A DNA stretch of 64,000 bases from Bradyrhizobium tropiciagri (GCF_001189845.1 NZ_LFLZ01000022.1:1-64000); one strand, 5' to 3'. Shown: positions 45,603 through 59,435, numbered from the stretch's first letter. A program made the numbers and translations. The notes: generated by a model not told the origin, from the letters alone.

Positions 45603-46711
45603 CAGACCTCCCGCGCCTCGAAGTCGATCCGCGGATCGATCCACATATAAGCGAGATCGGACAGCAAATTGACCACCAGTCCGACCAGCGAGAAGATGAA
45701 CAGCGTTCCGAACACCACCGGATAGTCGCGGTTCAATACGCTTTCGAAGCCGAGAAGGCCGAGCCCGTCGAGCGAGAAGATGGTCTCGATCAGCAGCGAG
45801 CCCGAGAAGAACGCGTGGATGAACGCGCCCGGGAAGCCGGCGATCACGATCAGCATGGCGTTGCGGAAGACGTGGCCGTAGAGCACCTGACGCTCGCTGC
45901 AGCCCTTGGCGCGCGCGGTCATCACATATTGCTTGCGGATCTCGTCGAGGAACGAGTTCTTGGTCAGCAGGGTCATGGTGGCGAAGGCACCGAGCGCCAT
46001 CGACACCAGCGGCAATGTCAGATGCCAGAAATAGTCGATGATCTTCCAGTACCAGGGGAATTGCGACCAGCCGTCCGAAGTCAGGCCGCGCAGCGGGAAG
46101 ATATTGAGGAACGAGCCGCCGGCGAACAGCACGATCAAGAGGATCGCGAACAGGAAGCCCGGGATCGCAAAGCCGACGATGATCACCGCCGAGGTCCAGG
46201 TGTCGAACCGCGAACCGTCCTGCACCGCCTTGCGGATGCCGAGCGGGATCGAGATCAGATAGGTTAGGAGCGTCATCCAGATGCCGAGCGACATCGAGAC
46301 CGGCAGCTTTTCCTTGATCAGCTGGATCACGCTGACGCTGCGGAAATAGCTGTTGCCGAAGTCGAACCGCGCGAAATTCCAGACCATCAGGGCGAAGCGC
46401 TCGGGCGCCGGCTTGTCGAAGCCGAATTGCACCTCGAGCTTCTTGATGAAGTCAGGATCGAGGCCTTGCGCACCGCGGTATTTCGAGTTGATGGCCGCGC
46501 CGGCGCCCGCGCCCTGACCGCGCTGTGCACCGAAATCGCCGCCGCCACCCGACACGCGCGAGGTGCCGCCGGTATCGGCGCCGTTGATCTGCGCGATGAC
46601 GCGCTCGACCGGACCGCCCGGAGCAAACTGCACGACCACGAAGGACACGAACAGGATGCCGAGCAGCGTCGGCAGCATCAGCAGGATACGTCGGGCGATA
46701 TAGGCGCTCAT
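45602..46711 (-). CDS. yejB: Peptide ABC transporter permease (YejB-like)
   Basis: 369 residues, DppB-type permease: MSAYIARRILLMLPTLLGILFVSFVVVQFAPGGPVERVI and the YVMTARAKGCSERQVLYGHVFRNAM loop. An insertion rich in Gly near residues 45-75 is normal for YejB. Overlaps yejA by ATGA. Confidence 0.94.
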   Translation of the reverse strand: MSAYIARRILLMLPTLLGILFVSFVVVQFAPGGPVERVIAQINGADTGGTSRVSGGGGDFGAQRGQGAGAGAAINSKYRGAQGLDPDFIKKLEVQFGFDKPAPERFALMVWNFARFDFGNSYFRSVSVIQLIKEKLPVSMSLGIWMTLLTYLISIPLGIRKAVQDGSRFDTWTSAVIIVGFAIPGFLFAILLIVLFAGGSFLNIFPLRGLTSDGWSQFPWYWKIIDYFWHLTLPLVSMALGAFATMTLLTKNSFLDEIRKQYVMTARAKGCSERQVLYGHVFRNAMLIVIAGFPGAFIHAFFSGSLLIETIFSLDGLGLLGFESVLNRDYPVVFGTLFIFSLVGLVVNLLSDLAYMWIDPRIDFEAREV

Positions 46712-48585
46712 CGGCTACTTCGCCTGCTCGAGCTTGGCGCCTTGGCCGCATCGTACCACCAATTCTCCGGCGCGCCGACGCCCTGGGTATATTTCGCCAG
46801 CTTGTCCGTGTGACCGAACTGATCCCAATAGGCGATCGGATGCGTGTTGCGGTACCACTGCGGCACCCAGTAACGACCGGCACGGAACACGCGGTCGAAG
46901 GCGCGACAGGCGACCGTCAGCTCATGGCGGCTGTTCGCGCCGATGATCTTCTCGATCAACGCATCGATCGCCGGGTTGGAGATGCCTGCGAGATTATAGG
47001 AGCCCTTGGTCTTCGCCGCCTGCGAAGAGAAGAACGGCCGCATGCTGTCGCCGGGCGTCGCCGAGAAGCTGAAGCGCTGCATGGTCATATCGAAATCGAA
47101 ATCTTCCACCCGGGCGCGGTACTGCACCGCGTCGACCAGGCGGAACGTCGCCTCGATGCCGAGCGTTCCGAGATTCTTGATGTAAGGCCCATGGTGCGGC
47201 TGCAACGAGGGCTCGTCGTTGAGGAATTCGATGGTGATGGGCTCGCCGTTCGGCAGCACCCGCTTGCCTTCCTTGACGACACAGCTGGCCTCGTTGAGCA
47301 GTTGCACCGCCTTGCGCAGCAAAGCGCGGTCCTGGCCGGAGCCGTCGGACACCGGCGGCACGAACGGCAGGCCGAACACCTCATCGGGTATCTGGCCGCG
47401 GAACGGCTCGAGCAACGCAAGCTCCTCCGGCGAGGGCGGCCCCTCCGCGACCATGTCCGAGTTCTGGAACGGCGAGACGGTGCGCGCATACGCATCGTAC
47501 ATGATGGTCTTGTTGGTCCACTCGAAGTCGAAGGCGCAGATCAGCGCCTCGCGCACGCGCGGATCCTTGAACTTGTCGCGGCGCAGGTTGATGAACCAGC
47601 CCTGCGCGCCTGAAGGGGTGTCGTCGGGCAGCGTCTCGCGCTTGACCCGGCCATCCTTCACCGCGGGAAAATCGTAGCGTGTCGCCCAGACGCGCGCGGT
47701 GAACTCCTCGCGGAACAGATAGCTCTTCGAGGTGAAGCCCTCGAAAGCCACATCGCGGTCGCGATAGAATTCGTAGCGCACCGTATCGAAATTGTAGCTG
47801 CCGCGGTTGACCGGAAGGTCGGCGCCCCACCAATCCTTGACGCGGTCGTATTCGACGTAGCGGTTGACCTCGAAGCGGCCGACCTTGTACGGCCCCGAGC
47901 CGAGCGGCGCATCGAGCGTCGAGTCCTCGAACGACCGCGTCGCGTAATAGGCCTTGGAGAAGATCGGCAGGCTCGCGACAAAGAGCGGCACGTCGCGCGC
48001 GCGCCCCGCCGCGAAGGTCACCACCACGGTCGCGTCATCGGGCGCCTCGGCCTTGACGAAGTCGCGCAGCTGCACCTGGATCAGCGGGTGACCTTTTTCC
48101 TTCAGCGTGGTGAGCGAGAAGGCGACGTCCTGCGCGGTCAGCCTCACACCGTCATGGAAGCGCGCCTCGGGACGCATGGTGAAGCGGTAGACCAGCTTGT
48201 CCGGCGAGATCTGCACCGACTTCGCGGCAAAGCCGTACATCGCGTCGGGCTCGTCATTGGCGCGCGACATCAGCGTCGCGAACGTCATGTCCATGCCCTG
48301 CGCGCCTTCGCCCTTCAGGACATAGGCGTTCAGCGAGTTGAAGGTGTAGTAGGACTGGTTATAGGCCCGCACCCACGGGATCACCGAGAAGGCGCCGCCC
48401 TTCGGCGCTTTCGGATTGACGTAGTCGAAGATCTGGAAATCCGCGGGATATTTCAGGTCGCCGAACACCGACATGCCGTGCATCTCGGTTCCGTTGTCGG
48501 CAGCCGCCGGTGCGACACGCAAGCCTGCAGCACTCAACGCACCGATGCCGAAGCCGAGTGCGTGCCGACGGGAGAATAGCGCCAT
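46708..48585 (-). CDS. yejA: Peptide ABC transporter binding protein (YejA-like), first copy
   Basis: 625 residues: Tat-like signal (MALFSRRHALGFGIGALSAAGLRVAPAAA), then a type-5 binding protein (HGMSVFGDLKYPADFQIFDYVNPKAPKGG ... ARFHDGVRLTAQDVAFSLTTLKEKGHP ... LGSGPYKV). Delivers oligopeptides to YejBE. The ATG at 48585 replaces an upstream in-frame start inside the next gene. Coupled to yejB. Confidence 0.93.
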   Translation of the reverse strand: MALFSRRHALGFGIGALSAAGLRVAPAAADNGTEMHGMSVFGDLKYPADFQIFDYVNPKAPKGGAFSVIPWVRAYNQSYYTFNSLNAYVLKGEGAQGMDMTFATLMSRANDEPDAMYGFAAKSVQISPDKLVYRFTMRPEARFHDGVRLTAQDVAFSLTTLKEKGHPLIQVQLRDFVKAEAPDDATVVVTFAAGRARDVPLFVASLPIFSKAYYATRSFEDSTLDAPLGSGPYKVGRFEVNRYVEYDRVKDWWGADLPVNRGSYNFDTVRYEFYRDRDVAFEGFTSKSYLFREEFTARVWATRYDFPAVKDGRVKRETLPDDTPSGAQGWFINLRRDKFKDPRVREALICAFDFEWTNKTIMYDAYARTVSPFQNSDMVAEGPPSPEELALLEPFRGQIPDEVFGLPFVPPVSDGSGQDRALLRKAVQLLNEASCVVKEGKRVLPNGEPITIEFLNDEPSLQPHHGPYIKNLGTLGIEATFRLVDAVQYRARVEDFDFDMTMQRFSFSATPGDSMRPFFSSQAAKTKGSYNLAGISNPAIDALIEKIIGANSRHELTVACRAFDRVFRAGRYWVPQWYRNTHPIAYWDQFGHTDKLAKYTQGVGAPENWWYDAAKAPSSSRRSSR

Positions 48586-48602
48586 GCGCGAATCCTTCGA
48601 TC

Positions 48603-50504
48603 TTATGAACGCTTGAGCTTGGCCGCCTTGTCGGCGTCGAACCACCAAATCGCAGGGAATCCTGAGAGGCCGTATTTGGGCAATTCTGCCGGACGGCCGA
48701 AGCGATCCCAACGTGCCGTGCGCAGCTTCGGATAATTCCACTGCGGAATGACGTAATGGTTCCACAACAACACGCGGTCGAGCGCCTTTGTCGCGGCAAC
48801 GAGATCTTCGCGATCGGTCGCAAAAACCACCCGCTCTATCAATTTGTCGATCACCGGATTCTTGATGCCCGCAATATTGCGTGATCCGGCTGTGTCCGCA
48901 GCTTTCGATCCCCAGTATTCGCGCTGCTCGTTCCCAGGCGACAGGGATTCTCCCCAGGACCCGATGACGATGTCGAAATCCCAGCTGCGAAGCCGGTTCT
49001 CGTACTGGATCGGATCAATCGTGCGTACGGTGATCGAAAATCCGAGCCGCTCGAGTGCTGGCTTGTAAGCCAGCATGATCCGTTCGAAATTCGGATCCTC
49101 ACTCAGCAACTCGATCGAGAACGGCTCTCCACTCTTGGCATCCACGAGCTTCCGGTCGCGCACTTCGTAGCCTGCCTCCTTGAGCAGGCGTGAGGCTTCG
49201 CGGAGGTTGTCGCGGACAGCCTCGGGGTTTCCGCCGACCGGGTTGGTATAGACCGTTGTGAAAACTTCGGCCGGCACCTGATCGCGCATGGATTCAAGGA
49301 TTGCGAGTTCCTTGCCCTGCGGCAGCCCGGTCGCCATCAACTCGTCCGCGCCATCGAAATAGCTGATGATGCGCTTGTACTGGCCGAAGAACAGCAGCTT
49401 GTTGACCTCTTCGAAGTCGAACGCAAAGTTCAGAGCTCGGCGAACACGCGGATCCTTGAATTTGGTGCGGCGCTGATTCGGGACAAAGGCTTGCATGACG
49501 CCCGAACTGCGGTTCGGAAACTCCTCCAACACCACGCGCTTGTCGGTGACAGCCGGAAAATTATAGGCGGTCGCCCATGCCTTCGCGCTGTTCTCCAGGC
49601 GCCAGTCGATCTGATCGCCCTTGAATGCCTCGATCGCAACCGTCGGATCCCTGAAATACTCGTAGCGCAACTCGTCGAAATTGTTGCGCCCAACATTGAT
49701 CGCGAGGTCGCGCCCCCAATAGTCCTTGACGCGCTCAAGCACGATCGATCTTCCAGCGACGAATTCCTTGACGCGATAGGCGCCCGACCCAAGCGGCTTC
49801 TCGAGCGTCGTTCCGGAAACATCACGCTTGCGGCCTTCGCTATCGGTGCTTTCCCACCAGTGTTTGGGCAGGATTGTCAGTTCACCCACGATCTGCGGAA
49901 GTTCCCGGTTGCCCGGCATGTCGAACACGAACTTCACGTCGCGATCACCGATCTTCTCCGCCCGGACCACATGGCTGTAGTAGGCTGAATACATCGGATG
50001 ATGTTTCTTGAACGCCTCAAGCGAGAAGATCACGTCATCCACGGTAACGGGCGCGCCGTCGTGCCATTTGGCCTGTGGGCGAAGACGATAGATGACGTAC
50101 GAGAAATCGTCGGGATAACTTGCGGCCTCCGCGAGCCCCCCGTATTGGGTTGATACTTCGTCGAGTGACGGCGTCATCAGGGGTTCGTAGACCAGCGCGA
50201 CCGCGCCCGCGATCGAGCCCTTCACGCCCGAAACCACCACGTTGAAATTATCAAAGGTGCCGATCGCAATCTGGCGAACGCTGCCGCCCTTGGGCGCATC
50301 CGGATTGACGTAGTCAAACCGCTTGAAGTCGGCCGGGTATTTGACATTGCCGAACAGCGACAAGGCATGCCGCCATTTTAGCCCGTTCGGAGCGTCATCC
50401 GCGAATGCCGGAGTGACCGCTCCGGTGCCGGGGCCGAAACCGAGCGCCGACGCCATTGCCGCCATTGCGCTGCCCTGAAGGAGGTGTCGTCGGGTGATAG
50501 CCAA
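48603..50504 (-). CDS. Peptide ABC transporter binding protein (YejA-like), second copy
   Basis: 633 residues, Tat-like signal (MAITRRHLLQGSAMAAMASALG), and the same fold as its neighbour (HALSLFGNVKYPADFKRFDYVNPDAPKGGS ... AKWHDGAPVTVDDVIFSLEAFKKHHP ... LGSGAYRV). Clearly a paralogue but well diverged. Its codons are less GC-biased at third positions than those of the yej genes next to it. Probably gives the shared permease a second substrate range. Confidence 0.92.
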   Translation of the reverse strand: MAITRRHLLQGSAMAAMASALGFGPGTGAVTPAFADDAPNGLKWRHALSLFGNVKYPADFKRFDYVNPDAPKGGSVRQIAIGTFDNFNVVVSGVKGSIAGAVALVYEPLMTPSLDEVSTQYGGLAEAASYPDDFSYVIYRLRPQAKWHDGAPVTVDDVIFSLEAFKKHHPMYSAYYSHVVRAEKIGDRDVKFVFDMPGNRELPQIVGELTILPKHWWESTDSEGRKRDVSGTTLEKPLGSGAYRVKEFVAGRSIVLERVKDYWGRDLAINVGRNNFDELRYEYFRDPTVAIEAFKGDQIDWRLENSAKAWATAYNFPAVTDKRVVLEEFPNRSSGVMQAFVPNQRRTKFKDPRVRRALNFAFDFEEVNKLLFFGQYKRIISYFDGADELMATGLPQGKELAILESMRDQVPAEVFTTVYTNPVGGNPEAVRDNLREASRLLKEAGYEVRDRKLVDAKSGEPFSIELLSEDPNFERIMLAYKPALERLGFSITVRTIDPIQYENRLRSWDFDIVIGSWGESLSPGNEQREYWGSKAADTAGSRNIAGIKNPVIDKLIERVVFATDREDLVAATKALDRVLLWNHYVIPQWNYPKLRTARWDRFGRPAELPKYGLSGFPAIWWFDADKAAKLKRS

Positions 50505-50677
50505 ATTCGGAATTCCTGTTGCTGACCCCGCCTAGATGGACCTCAATATACGGCAACGGTTCGACGATTTACGTTGCTTTTTCCTAATGATGGCCGGTCT
50601 GGAACCGATCCGCTGCGGCGAAACGTCTCGATAGCAAATCCGGCAACACCAAACGAGAGCGACCGTTCCCCATGCGA

Positions 50678-50704
50678 AAACGGCCAGGCATTGCCTGGCC
50701 GTTT
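50678..50704 (-). terminator. Terminator after cycM
   Basis: AAACGGCCAGGC-ATT-GCCTGGCCGTTT, twelve pairs; on the minus strand it ends in TTTT. Follows the cycM stop by about 28 bases. Confidence 0.88.
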
Positions 50705-50732
50705 CATCCACCTGCTTGCGCGAAGCAATTCG

Positions 50733-51281
50733 TTACTTCGAGGCGGTCGGGAGCGGAGCCGGATGCTCCGAGTTCGAATTCAGATAGGCGATGATGTCGG
50801 CGCGTTCGCTATCCTTCGGCACGCCCGCGAAGCCCATCGCGGTGCCGGGGACGAAGCCCTTCGGGTTGGTCAGGAACTTGTTGAGGTCGTCAAACGACCA
50901 ATCGCCGCCCTTGCCCTTCATCGCGGCCGAGAAATTGAAGCCGCGGCCCTCGCCCTTCTTCTCGCCGACGATACCGTAGAGGTTCGGACCAACGCGGTTG
51001 GGGCCGCCCTTCTCGAAGGTGTGGCAGGCCTGGCACTTCTTGGCGGCCGCCGCGCCCTTCTCGACCGAGGCGGTCTGCAGCAGCTTCTCGATCGGCTCGG
51101 AGGCGGCCGCAGCGGCCTCACCGCCACCGCCATGGGACTCTTCCTTCACGGCGATCTCAAAACCCGGCTTCTCCGGCATCTTGGCCGAGAACACCGATCC
51201 GGCGGTAAAGCTCATCACCAGGACGACGATGCAGGTGCCGAGAACCGCACCGAGGATTTTGTTGAGTTCGAAGGAGTCCAT
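50733..51281 (-). CDS. cycM: Membrane-anchored cytochrome c (CycM type)
   Basis: 182 residues: uncleaved N-terminal anchor (ILGAVLGTCIVVLVMSFTAGSVF), an Ala/Gly/Glu linker, and a class I cytochrome c domain with CQACH haem site, GPNLYGIVG and the axial Met in GTAMGFAG. In Bradyrhizobium CycM passes electrons from the bc1 complex to the aa3 oxidase. Divergent from kdsB. Confidence 0.94.
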   Translation of the reverse strand: MDSFELNKILGAVLGTCIVVLVMSFTAGSVFSAKMPEKPGFEIAVKEESHGGGGEAAAAASEPIEKLLQTASVEKGAAAAKKCQACHTFEKGGPNRVGPNLYGIVGEKKGEGRGFNFSAAMKGKGGDWSFDDLNKFLTNPKGFVPGTAMGFAGVPKDSERADIIAYLNSNSEHPAPLPTASK

Positions 51282-51481
51282 TTTGGGTCAGGCTCCGGGC
51301 CTTGAATGTCGACTTCAGGCCGGGAATACGGCCGCGGGGAAAGACCCGGGAATCGACCTTTCGTGCCTCCCCCCAGGCAGGGTTGAGATATCGGTTTGCC
51401 CGCGCTCTGGCAACCCGTATAAACGCGCCGAATTCAACCTCCTCCCGGCAATTTCCGCAGCCCGGACGGGCCCCGACACGA

Positions 51482-52222
51482 ATGACGCAATCCCGTACCT
51501 TGGTGCTGATTCCGGCCCGCATGGCCGCCACCCGACTGCCCGGCAAGCCGCTGCTCGATATCGCGGGCGCGCCGATGATCGTCCATGTGCTGCGGCGGGC
51601 CGAGGCGGCCGGGATCGGCCGGGTCGCGGTCGCCACCGACTCGGCCGAGATCGCAGCCGCGGTGACGGCTGCCGGCGGCGAGGTGGTGATGACCCGCCCC
51701 GACCATCCCTCCGGCTCGGACCGGATCCATGAAGCGATGATGACCCTCGACCCGGACGGCCGCGCCGAGATCGTGGTCAATCTGCAGGGCGATTTCCCGA
51801 CCATCACGCCCGAGACCATCCGTAGCGTGATGCCGGCGCTCGACGATCCCGCGGTCGACATCTCGACCCTGGCCTCGCAGATTCATACCGAGGATGAGGA
51901 TCGGGCCCCCAGCGTGGTCAAGGCAGTCGGCTCGCCGATTGGCCCGAACCGGCTGCGCGCGCTGTATTTCACCCGCGCCACGGCGCCCAACGGCGACGGG
52001 CCGCGCTACCACCATATCGGCCTCTACGCCTACCGCCGGGCCGCGCTGGAGCGGTTCGTGAAGCTGCCGCCCTCGCCGCTGGAGCAGCAGGAGAAGCTCG
52101 AGCAACTGCGCGCGCTGGAGGCCGGGATGCGGATCGACATCACCATCGTCGGCACCGTCCCGCGCGGCGTCGACACCCCGGCGGACCTCGAAACCGCCCG
52201 GCGGATACTTTCCAAAGCCTAA
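51482..52222 (+). CDS. kdsB: 3-deoxy-manno-octulosonate cytidylyltransferase
   Basis: 246 residues: LVLIPARMAATRLPGKPLLDIAGAPMIVHVLRRAE (nucleotide-binding loop), VVMTRPDHPSGSDRIHEA, VNLQGDFP (the usual DEP-type Q-G-D), HIGLYAYRR, LPPSPLEQQEKLEQLRALE. Activates Kdo with CTP for lipopolysaccharide. The ATG at 51482 is preferred; the frame upstream lies in the cycM-kdsB promoter region. Confidence 0.96.
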   Translation: MTQSRTLVLIPARMAATRLPGKPLLDIAGAPMIVHVLRRAEAAGIGRVAVATDSAEIAAAVTAAGGEVVMTRPDHPSGSDRIHEAMMTLDPDGRAEIVVNLQGDFPTITPETIRSVMPALDDPAVDISTLASQIHTEDEDRAPSVVKAVGSPIGPNRLRALYFTRATAPNGDGPRYHHIGLYAYRRAALERFVKLPPSPLEQQEKLEQLRALEAGMRIDITIVGTVPRGVDTPADLETARRILSKA

Positions 52223-52243
52223 CCGGCTGGTAAAAGGCCACCC

Positions 52244-53104
52244 ATGACCAAGAAGCTGAAAATCGCATTCCAGGGCGAGCCTGGCGCCAATTCCCACATC
52301 GCGATCGTCGAGGCCTATCCCGACGCTGAGCCGATGCCCTGCCCGACCTTCGAGGACGCGCTGGCCGCGATTTCCTCCGGCGAGGCCGATCTCGGCATGA
52401 TCCCGATCGAGAACTCGGTCGCCGGCCGCGTCGCCGACATCCATCATCTTTTGCCCGCCTCGGGCCTGTTCATCGTCGGCGAATGGTTCTTGCCGATCCG
52501 CCACCAGCTGATGGCAATCAAGGGCGTCAAGCTCGCCGACATCAAGAGCGTCGAGAGCCACGTCCAGGCGCTCGGCCAGTGCCGGCGCACGATCCGCAGG
52601 CTCGGCATCAAGCCGATCGTCGCCGGCGACACCGCCGGTAGCGCCCGCGACGTCTCCGAACGCGGCGACAAGACCGTGGCGGCGATCGCCTCCCGCCTCG
52701 CCGCCGATATCTACGGCCTCAACATTCTTGCCGAGGACATCGAGGACGAGACCCACAACACCACCCGCTTCGTGGTGCTGGCGCGCGAGGAAAAATGGGC
52801 CGCGCAGGGCTCGGGCGCGCTGGTCACCAGCTTTGTGTTCCGGGTGCGCAATCTGCCGGCCGCGCTCTACAAGGCGCTCGGCGGCTTCGCCACCAATGGC
52901 GTCAACATGACCAAGCTCGAAAGCTACATGGTCGACGGCAATTTCTTCGCCACGCAATTCTACGCCGATGTCGACGGCCATCCCGACGACCGCGGGCTCG
53001 CCTTTGCGCTCGAGGAATTGAAGTTCTTCTCGCGCGAATTCCGCATCCTCGGCGTCTATCCCGGCAATCCGTTCCGCGCGACCTTCAGAGAAACGCAGGA
53101 CTGA
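52244..53104 (+). CDS. pheA: Prephenate dehydratase
   Basis: 286 residues: catalytic domain (IAFQGEPGANSHIAIVEAYP ... GMIPIENSVAGRV ... NTTRFVVLAR, with the catalytic TTRF) and a C-terminal ACT domain (SFVFRVRNLPAALYKALGGFATNGVNMTKLESYM) for feedback by phenylalanine. Makes phenylpyruvate. 21 bases after kdsB. Confidence 0.96.
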   Translation: MTKKLKIAFQGEPGANSHIAIVEAYPDAEPMPCPTFEDALAAISSGEADLGMIPIENSVAGRVADIHHLLPASGLFIVGEWFLPIRHQLMAIKGVKLADIKSVESHVQALGQCRRTIRRLGIKPIVAGDTAGSARDVSERGDKTVAAIASRLAADIYGLNILAEDIEDETHNTTRFVVLAREEKWAAQGSGALVTSFVFRVRNLPAALYKALGGFATNGVNMTKLESYMVDGNFFATQFYADVDGHPDDRGLAFALEELKFFSREFRILGVYPGNPFRATFRETQD

Positions 53105-53128
53105 GGCGCGGGCGAAGTCCTTCCGTAC

Positions 53129-53250
53129 GTCGTCCCGGCGCAGGCCGGGACCCATAACCACCGGCTTGGGTTGTAGGGAGGGACAGCGGCCCCAGCGAAG
53201 CGCAACAACTTTGATTCGTGGTTATGGGTCCCGGCTTTCGCCGGGACGAC
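53129..53250. repeat. Long palindromic repeat, family A (copy 2)
   Basis: GTCGTCCCGGCG ... CCGGGACGAC with inner GGGACCCATAACCA / GGTTATGGGTCCC. Between convergent pheA and the monooxygenase gene. Confidence 0.9.
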
Positions 53251-53255
53251 AGCCG

Positions 53256-54272
53256 TTATGCCGCCCTCTTCTGCAGCCCGAACGCCTCGGCCAGCAGGCT
53301 GTAGGACTTCTTGCGCGCCTCATGGTCGTAGACCGCGGTGATCACCATCAGCTCGTCGGCCTGGCTTGCCGCGATCAGCGGCTCCAGCTTCGTCATCACG
53401 GTCGCGGGGCTGCCGACGAACAGCCGCGCGCGGTTGCGTGCGATCGAGGCGCGCTCGGCGTCGGTGTAGGGATAGGCCTCCGCCTCCTCGATATCAGGCA
53501 GCGGCAGATACTGGCCGCGGTCGCGGCGCAGCCGGTTGAGATCCATCGACATCGCAAGCCGCTCGGCTTCCGCATCAGTCTCCGCCGTGACGACGGCGAC
53601 TGCGAGGATCGATTGCGGCGTCGCGCGCCAGCCCGACGGCTTGAAATGCGCCCGATAGTTCGTCATCGCGGCAATTGCATCGTGCGTGGCAAAATGGTGC
53701 GCGAACGCAAAGCCCATCCCGACCTGCGCCGCGAGCTCGGCGGAATAGTCGCTCGAGCCGAGCAGCCAGATCGGCGGCAGCGGCGAATCATCCGGCATCG
53801 CCACCACATTGTTGTAGGGATGGCCGGCCGGGAAATCGCGCGTCTCCCACAAGGTCAACTCATGCAGCCGCTCGAGGAAATCATCGCCCTCACGGCGATC
53901 GAGCCGGCTGCGCAGCGCGTAGGCGGTGGCGCCATCGGTGCCGGGCGCGCGGCCGAGACCAAGATCGATGCGGCCGGGAAACAGTGCCTCCAGCATCTTG
54001 AAGCGCTCGGCGACCACGAGCGGCGCATGATTGGGCAGCATCACGCCGCCGGAGCCAACGCGGATGTGCTGCGTCACCGCCGCGATCTGCCCGATCATCA
54101 AATCGGGCGCCGGGCTCGCGACCGAGGCGAGGTTGTGGTGCTCGGCGAGCCAATAGCGGACATAACCGAGGCCATCGACATGGCGCGCCAAATCGATGCT
54201 GTTGCGGAGCGCGGCGGCGGGCTTGGTGCCGGTGGTGACGACGGACAGGTCGAGGACGGAGAGCGGGATCAT
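53256..54272 (-). CDS. LLM-class flavin-dependent oxidoreductase
   Basis: 338 residues, luciferase-like monooxygenase of the group with MIPLSVLDLSVVTTGTKPAAALRNSIDLARHVDGLGYVRYWLAEHHNL and RIDLGLGRAPGTDGATAYALR. Uses reduced flavin from a partner reductase; substrate unknown. ATG at 54272. Confidence 0.9.
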   Translation of the reverse strand: MIPLSVLDLSVVTTGTKPAAALRNSIDLARHVDGLGYVRYWLAEHHNLASVASPAPDLMIGQIAAVTQHIRVGSGGVMLPNHAPLVVAERFKMLEALFPGRIDLGLGRAPGTDGATAYALRSRLDRREGDDFLERLHELTLWETRDFPAGHPYNNVVAMPDDSPLPPIWLLGSSDYSAELAAQVGMGFAFAHHFATHDAIAAMTNYRAHFKPSGWRATPQSILAVAVVTAETDAEAERLAMSMDLNRLRRDRGQYLPLPDIEEAEAYPYTDAERASIARNRARLFVGSPATVMTKLEPLIAASQADELMVITAVYDHEARKKSYSLLAEAFGLQKRAA

Positions 54273-54661
54273 GGCCGACAACCTAGTGTGAGGTCAGGAG
54301 GCGACAAAGAGCCCGGCTGCGCAGAGCAGTCCCGCACCCGACGGCTGGTGGAGAGAGCAACGAGGCTTGGGACGAAAAAAGACGATTCATCGACATATTA
54401 TCCTGCCCACAGCTCATTTCGGCGACCCCGCACATGCAGAATTAAATTTATGCTATATAATACAGCGAAATAACTCATCTTCGCGACAAGTCGCCCCTCG
54501 CCCACCATGCATAACCCGCAGTTGATTTTTCTCGTTTCCTTGTCACCTATGGGCAATTTCCCATATCCGATGGGCTGTTTTGGCCCACCGGTTTGGCTTA
54601 TCTTAGGGCCTTCATATCCAGGTCGGACGTCGACCCTCCAGTTGCGGAGCCCTTGCGTATC
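54273..54661. other. Intergenic region before metF, with an AT-rich patch
   Basis: No gene seen. Bases about 54440-54475 (AATTAAATTTATGCTATATA and on) are unusually AT-rich for this genome and may hold the metF promoter. No known SAM or cobalamin riboswitch core was recognised. Confidence 0.5.
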
Positions 54662-55576
54662 ATGACCGAGACCATTTCCTCCGTGCCGGACGGACAGCGC
54701 GCGCCAAAGGCGCCGAAAATCTCCTTCGAGTTCTTCCCGCCGAAGACCGAGGAGATGGAGCGCAATCTCTGGGAGACGATCAATCGGCTGGCGCCGCTGA
54801 CGCCGAACTTCGTCTCAGTCACCTACGGCGCCGGCGGCTCGACCCGCGAGCGCACCCATTCGACCATCACCCGCATCCTACGCGAGACCGATCTGCTGCC
54901 GGCCGCGCACCTGACCTGCGTCAGCGCCTCGCGCGGCGAGATCGACGAGATCGTCGACCGCTATCATGAGGTCGGCGTCCGCCACATCGTGGCGCTGCGC
55001 GGCGATCCGCCGGGCGGCATCGGCACCCCGTACTTCACCCATCCCGACGGCTACCAGAGCTCGGCCGAGCTCGTCGCCGGGATCAAGAAGCGCCACGCCG
55101 ATATCGAGATCTCGGTGTCCGCCTATCCGGAGAAGCATCCGGAAGCCGCCGACTTCGACACCGACATCGACACGCTGAAGGCCAAGGTCGACGCCGGCGC
55201 GACCCGCGCGATCACCCAGGTGTTCTTCGATAACGACCTCTACCATCGCTATGTCGACAGGGTGCGGGCGCGCGGCATCGAGATTCCGATCGTGCCGGGC
55301 ATCATGCCGATGCACAATTTCAAGCAGGCGCGCAACTTCGTCACCCGCGCCGGCACCAGCGTGCCCGACTGGCTCGCCGAGAAGTTCGAAGGCCTCGACA
55401 ACGACGCCGAGACCCGCAAGCTGGTGGCGGCAACCGTCGCCGCCGGCCAGGTGCAGAAGCTGTTCAAGCACGGCGTCGACACCTTCCACTTCTACACCAT
55501 GAACCGCGCGGACCTCGTGTTCGCGATCAGCCACCTGCTCGGCATCCGGCCGAACGGTGCCCAGAAAGCTGCCTGA
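54662..55576 (+). CDS. metF: Methylenetetrahydrofolate reductase
   Basis: 304 residues, TIM-barrel flavoenzyme: ISFEFFPPKTEEME, FVSVTYGAGGSTRERT, LTCVSASRGEID, LRGDPPGG, QVFFDN, PIVPGIMPM. Makes 5-methyl-THF for MetH. The ATG at 54662 is chosen; the open frame to 54593 lacks family sequence. One base separates its stop from the metH start, so both are coupled. Confidence 0.97.
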   Translation: MTETISSVPDGQRAPKAPKISFEFFPPKTEEMERNLWETINRLAPLTPNFVSVTYGAGGSTRERTHSTITRILRETDLLPAAHLTCVSASRGEIDEIVDRYHEVGVRHIVALRGDPPGGIGTPYFTHPDGYQSSAELVAGIKKRHADIEISVSAYPEKHPEAADFDTDIDTLKAKVDAGATRAITQVFFDNDLYHRYVDRVRARGIEIPIVPGIMPMHNFKQARNFVTRAGTSVPDWLAEKFEGLDNDAETRKLVAATVAAGQVQKLFKHGVDTFHFYTMNRADLVFAISHLLGIRPNGAQKAA

Positions 55577-55577
55577 C

Positions 55578-59432
<3,855 letters not shown>

Positions 59433-59435
59433 GCC

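Noticed and set aside
54273..54661. SAM-II or cobalamin riboswitch before metF-metH
   Set aside because: No recognisable conserved core was found by eye.
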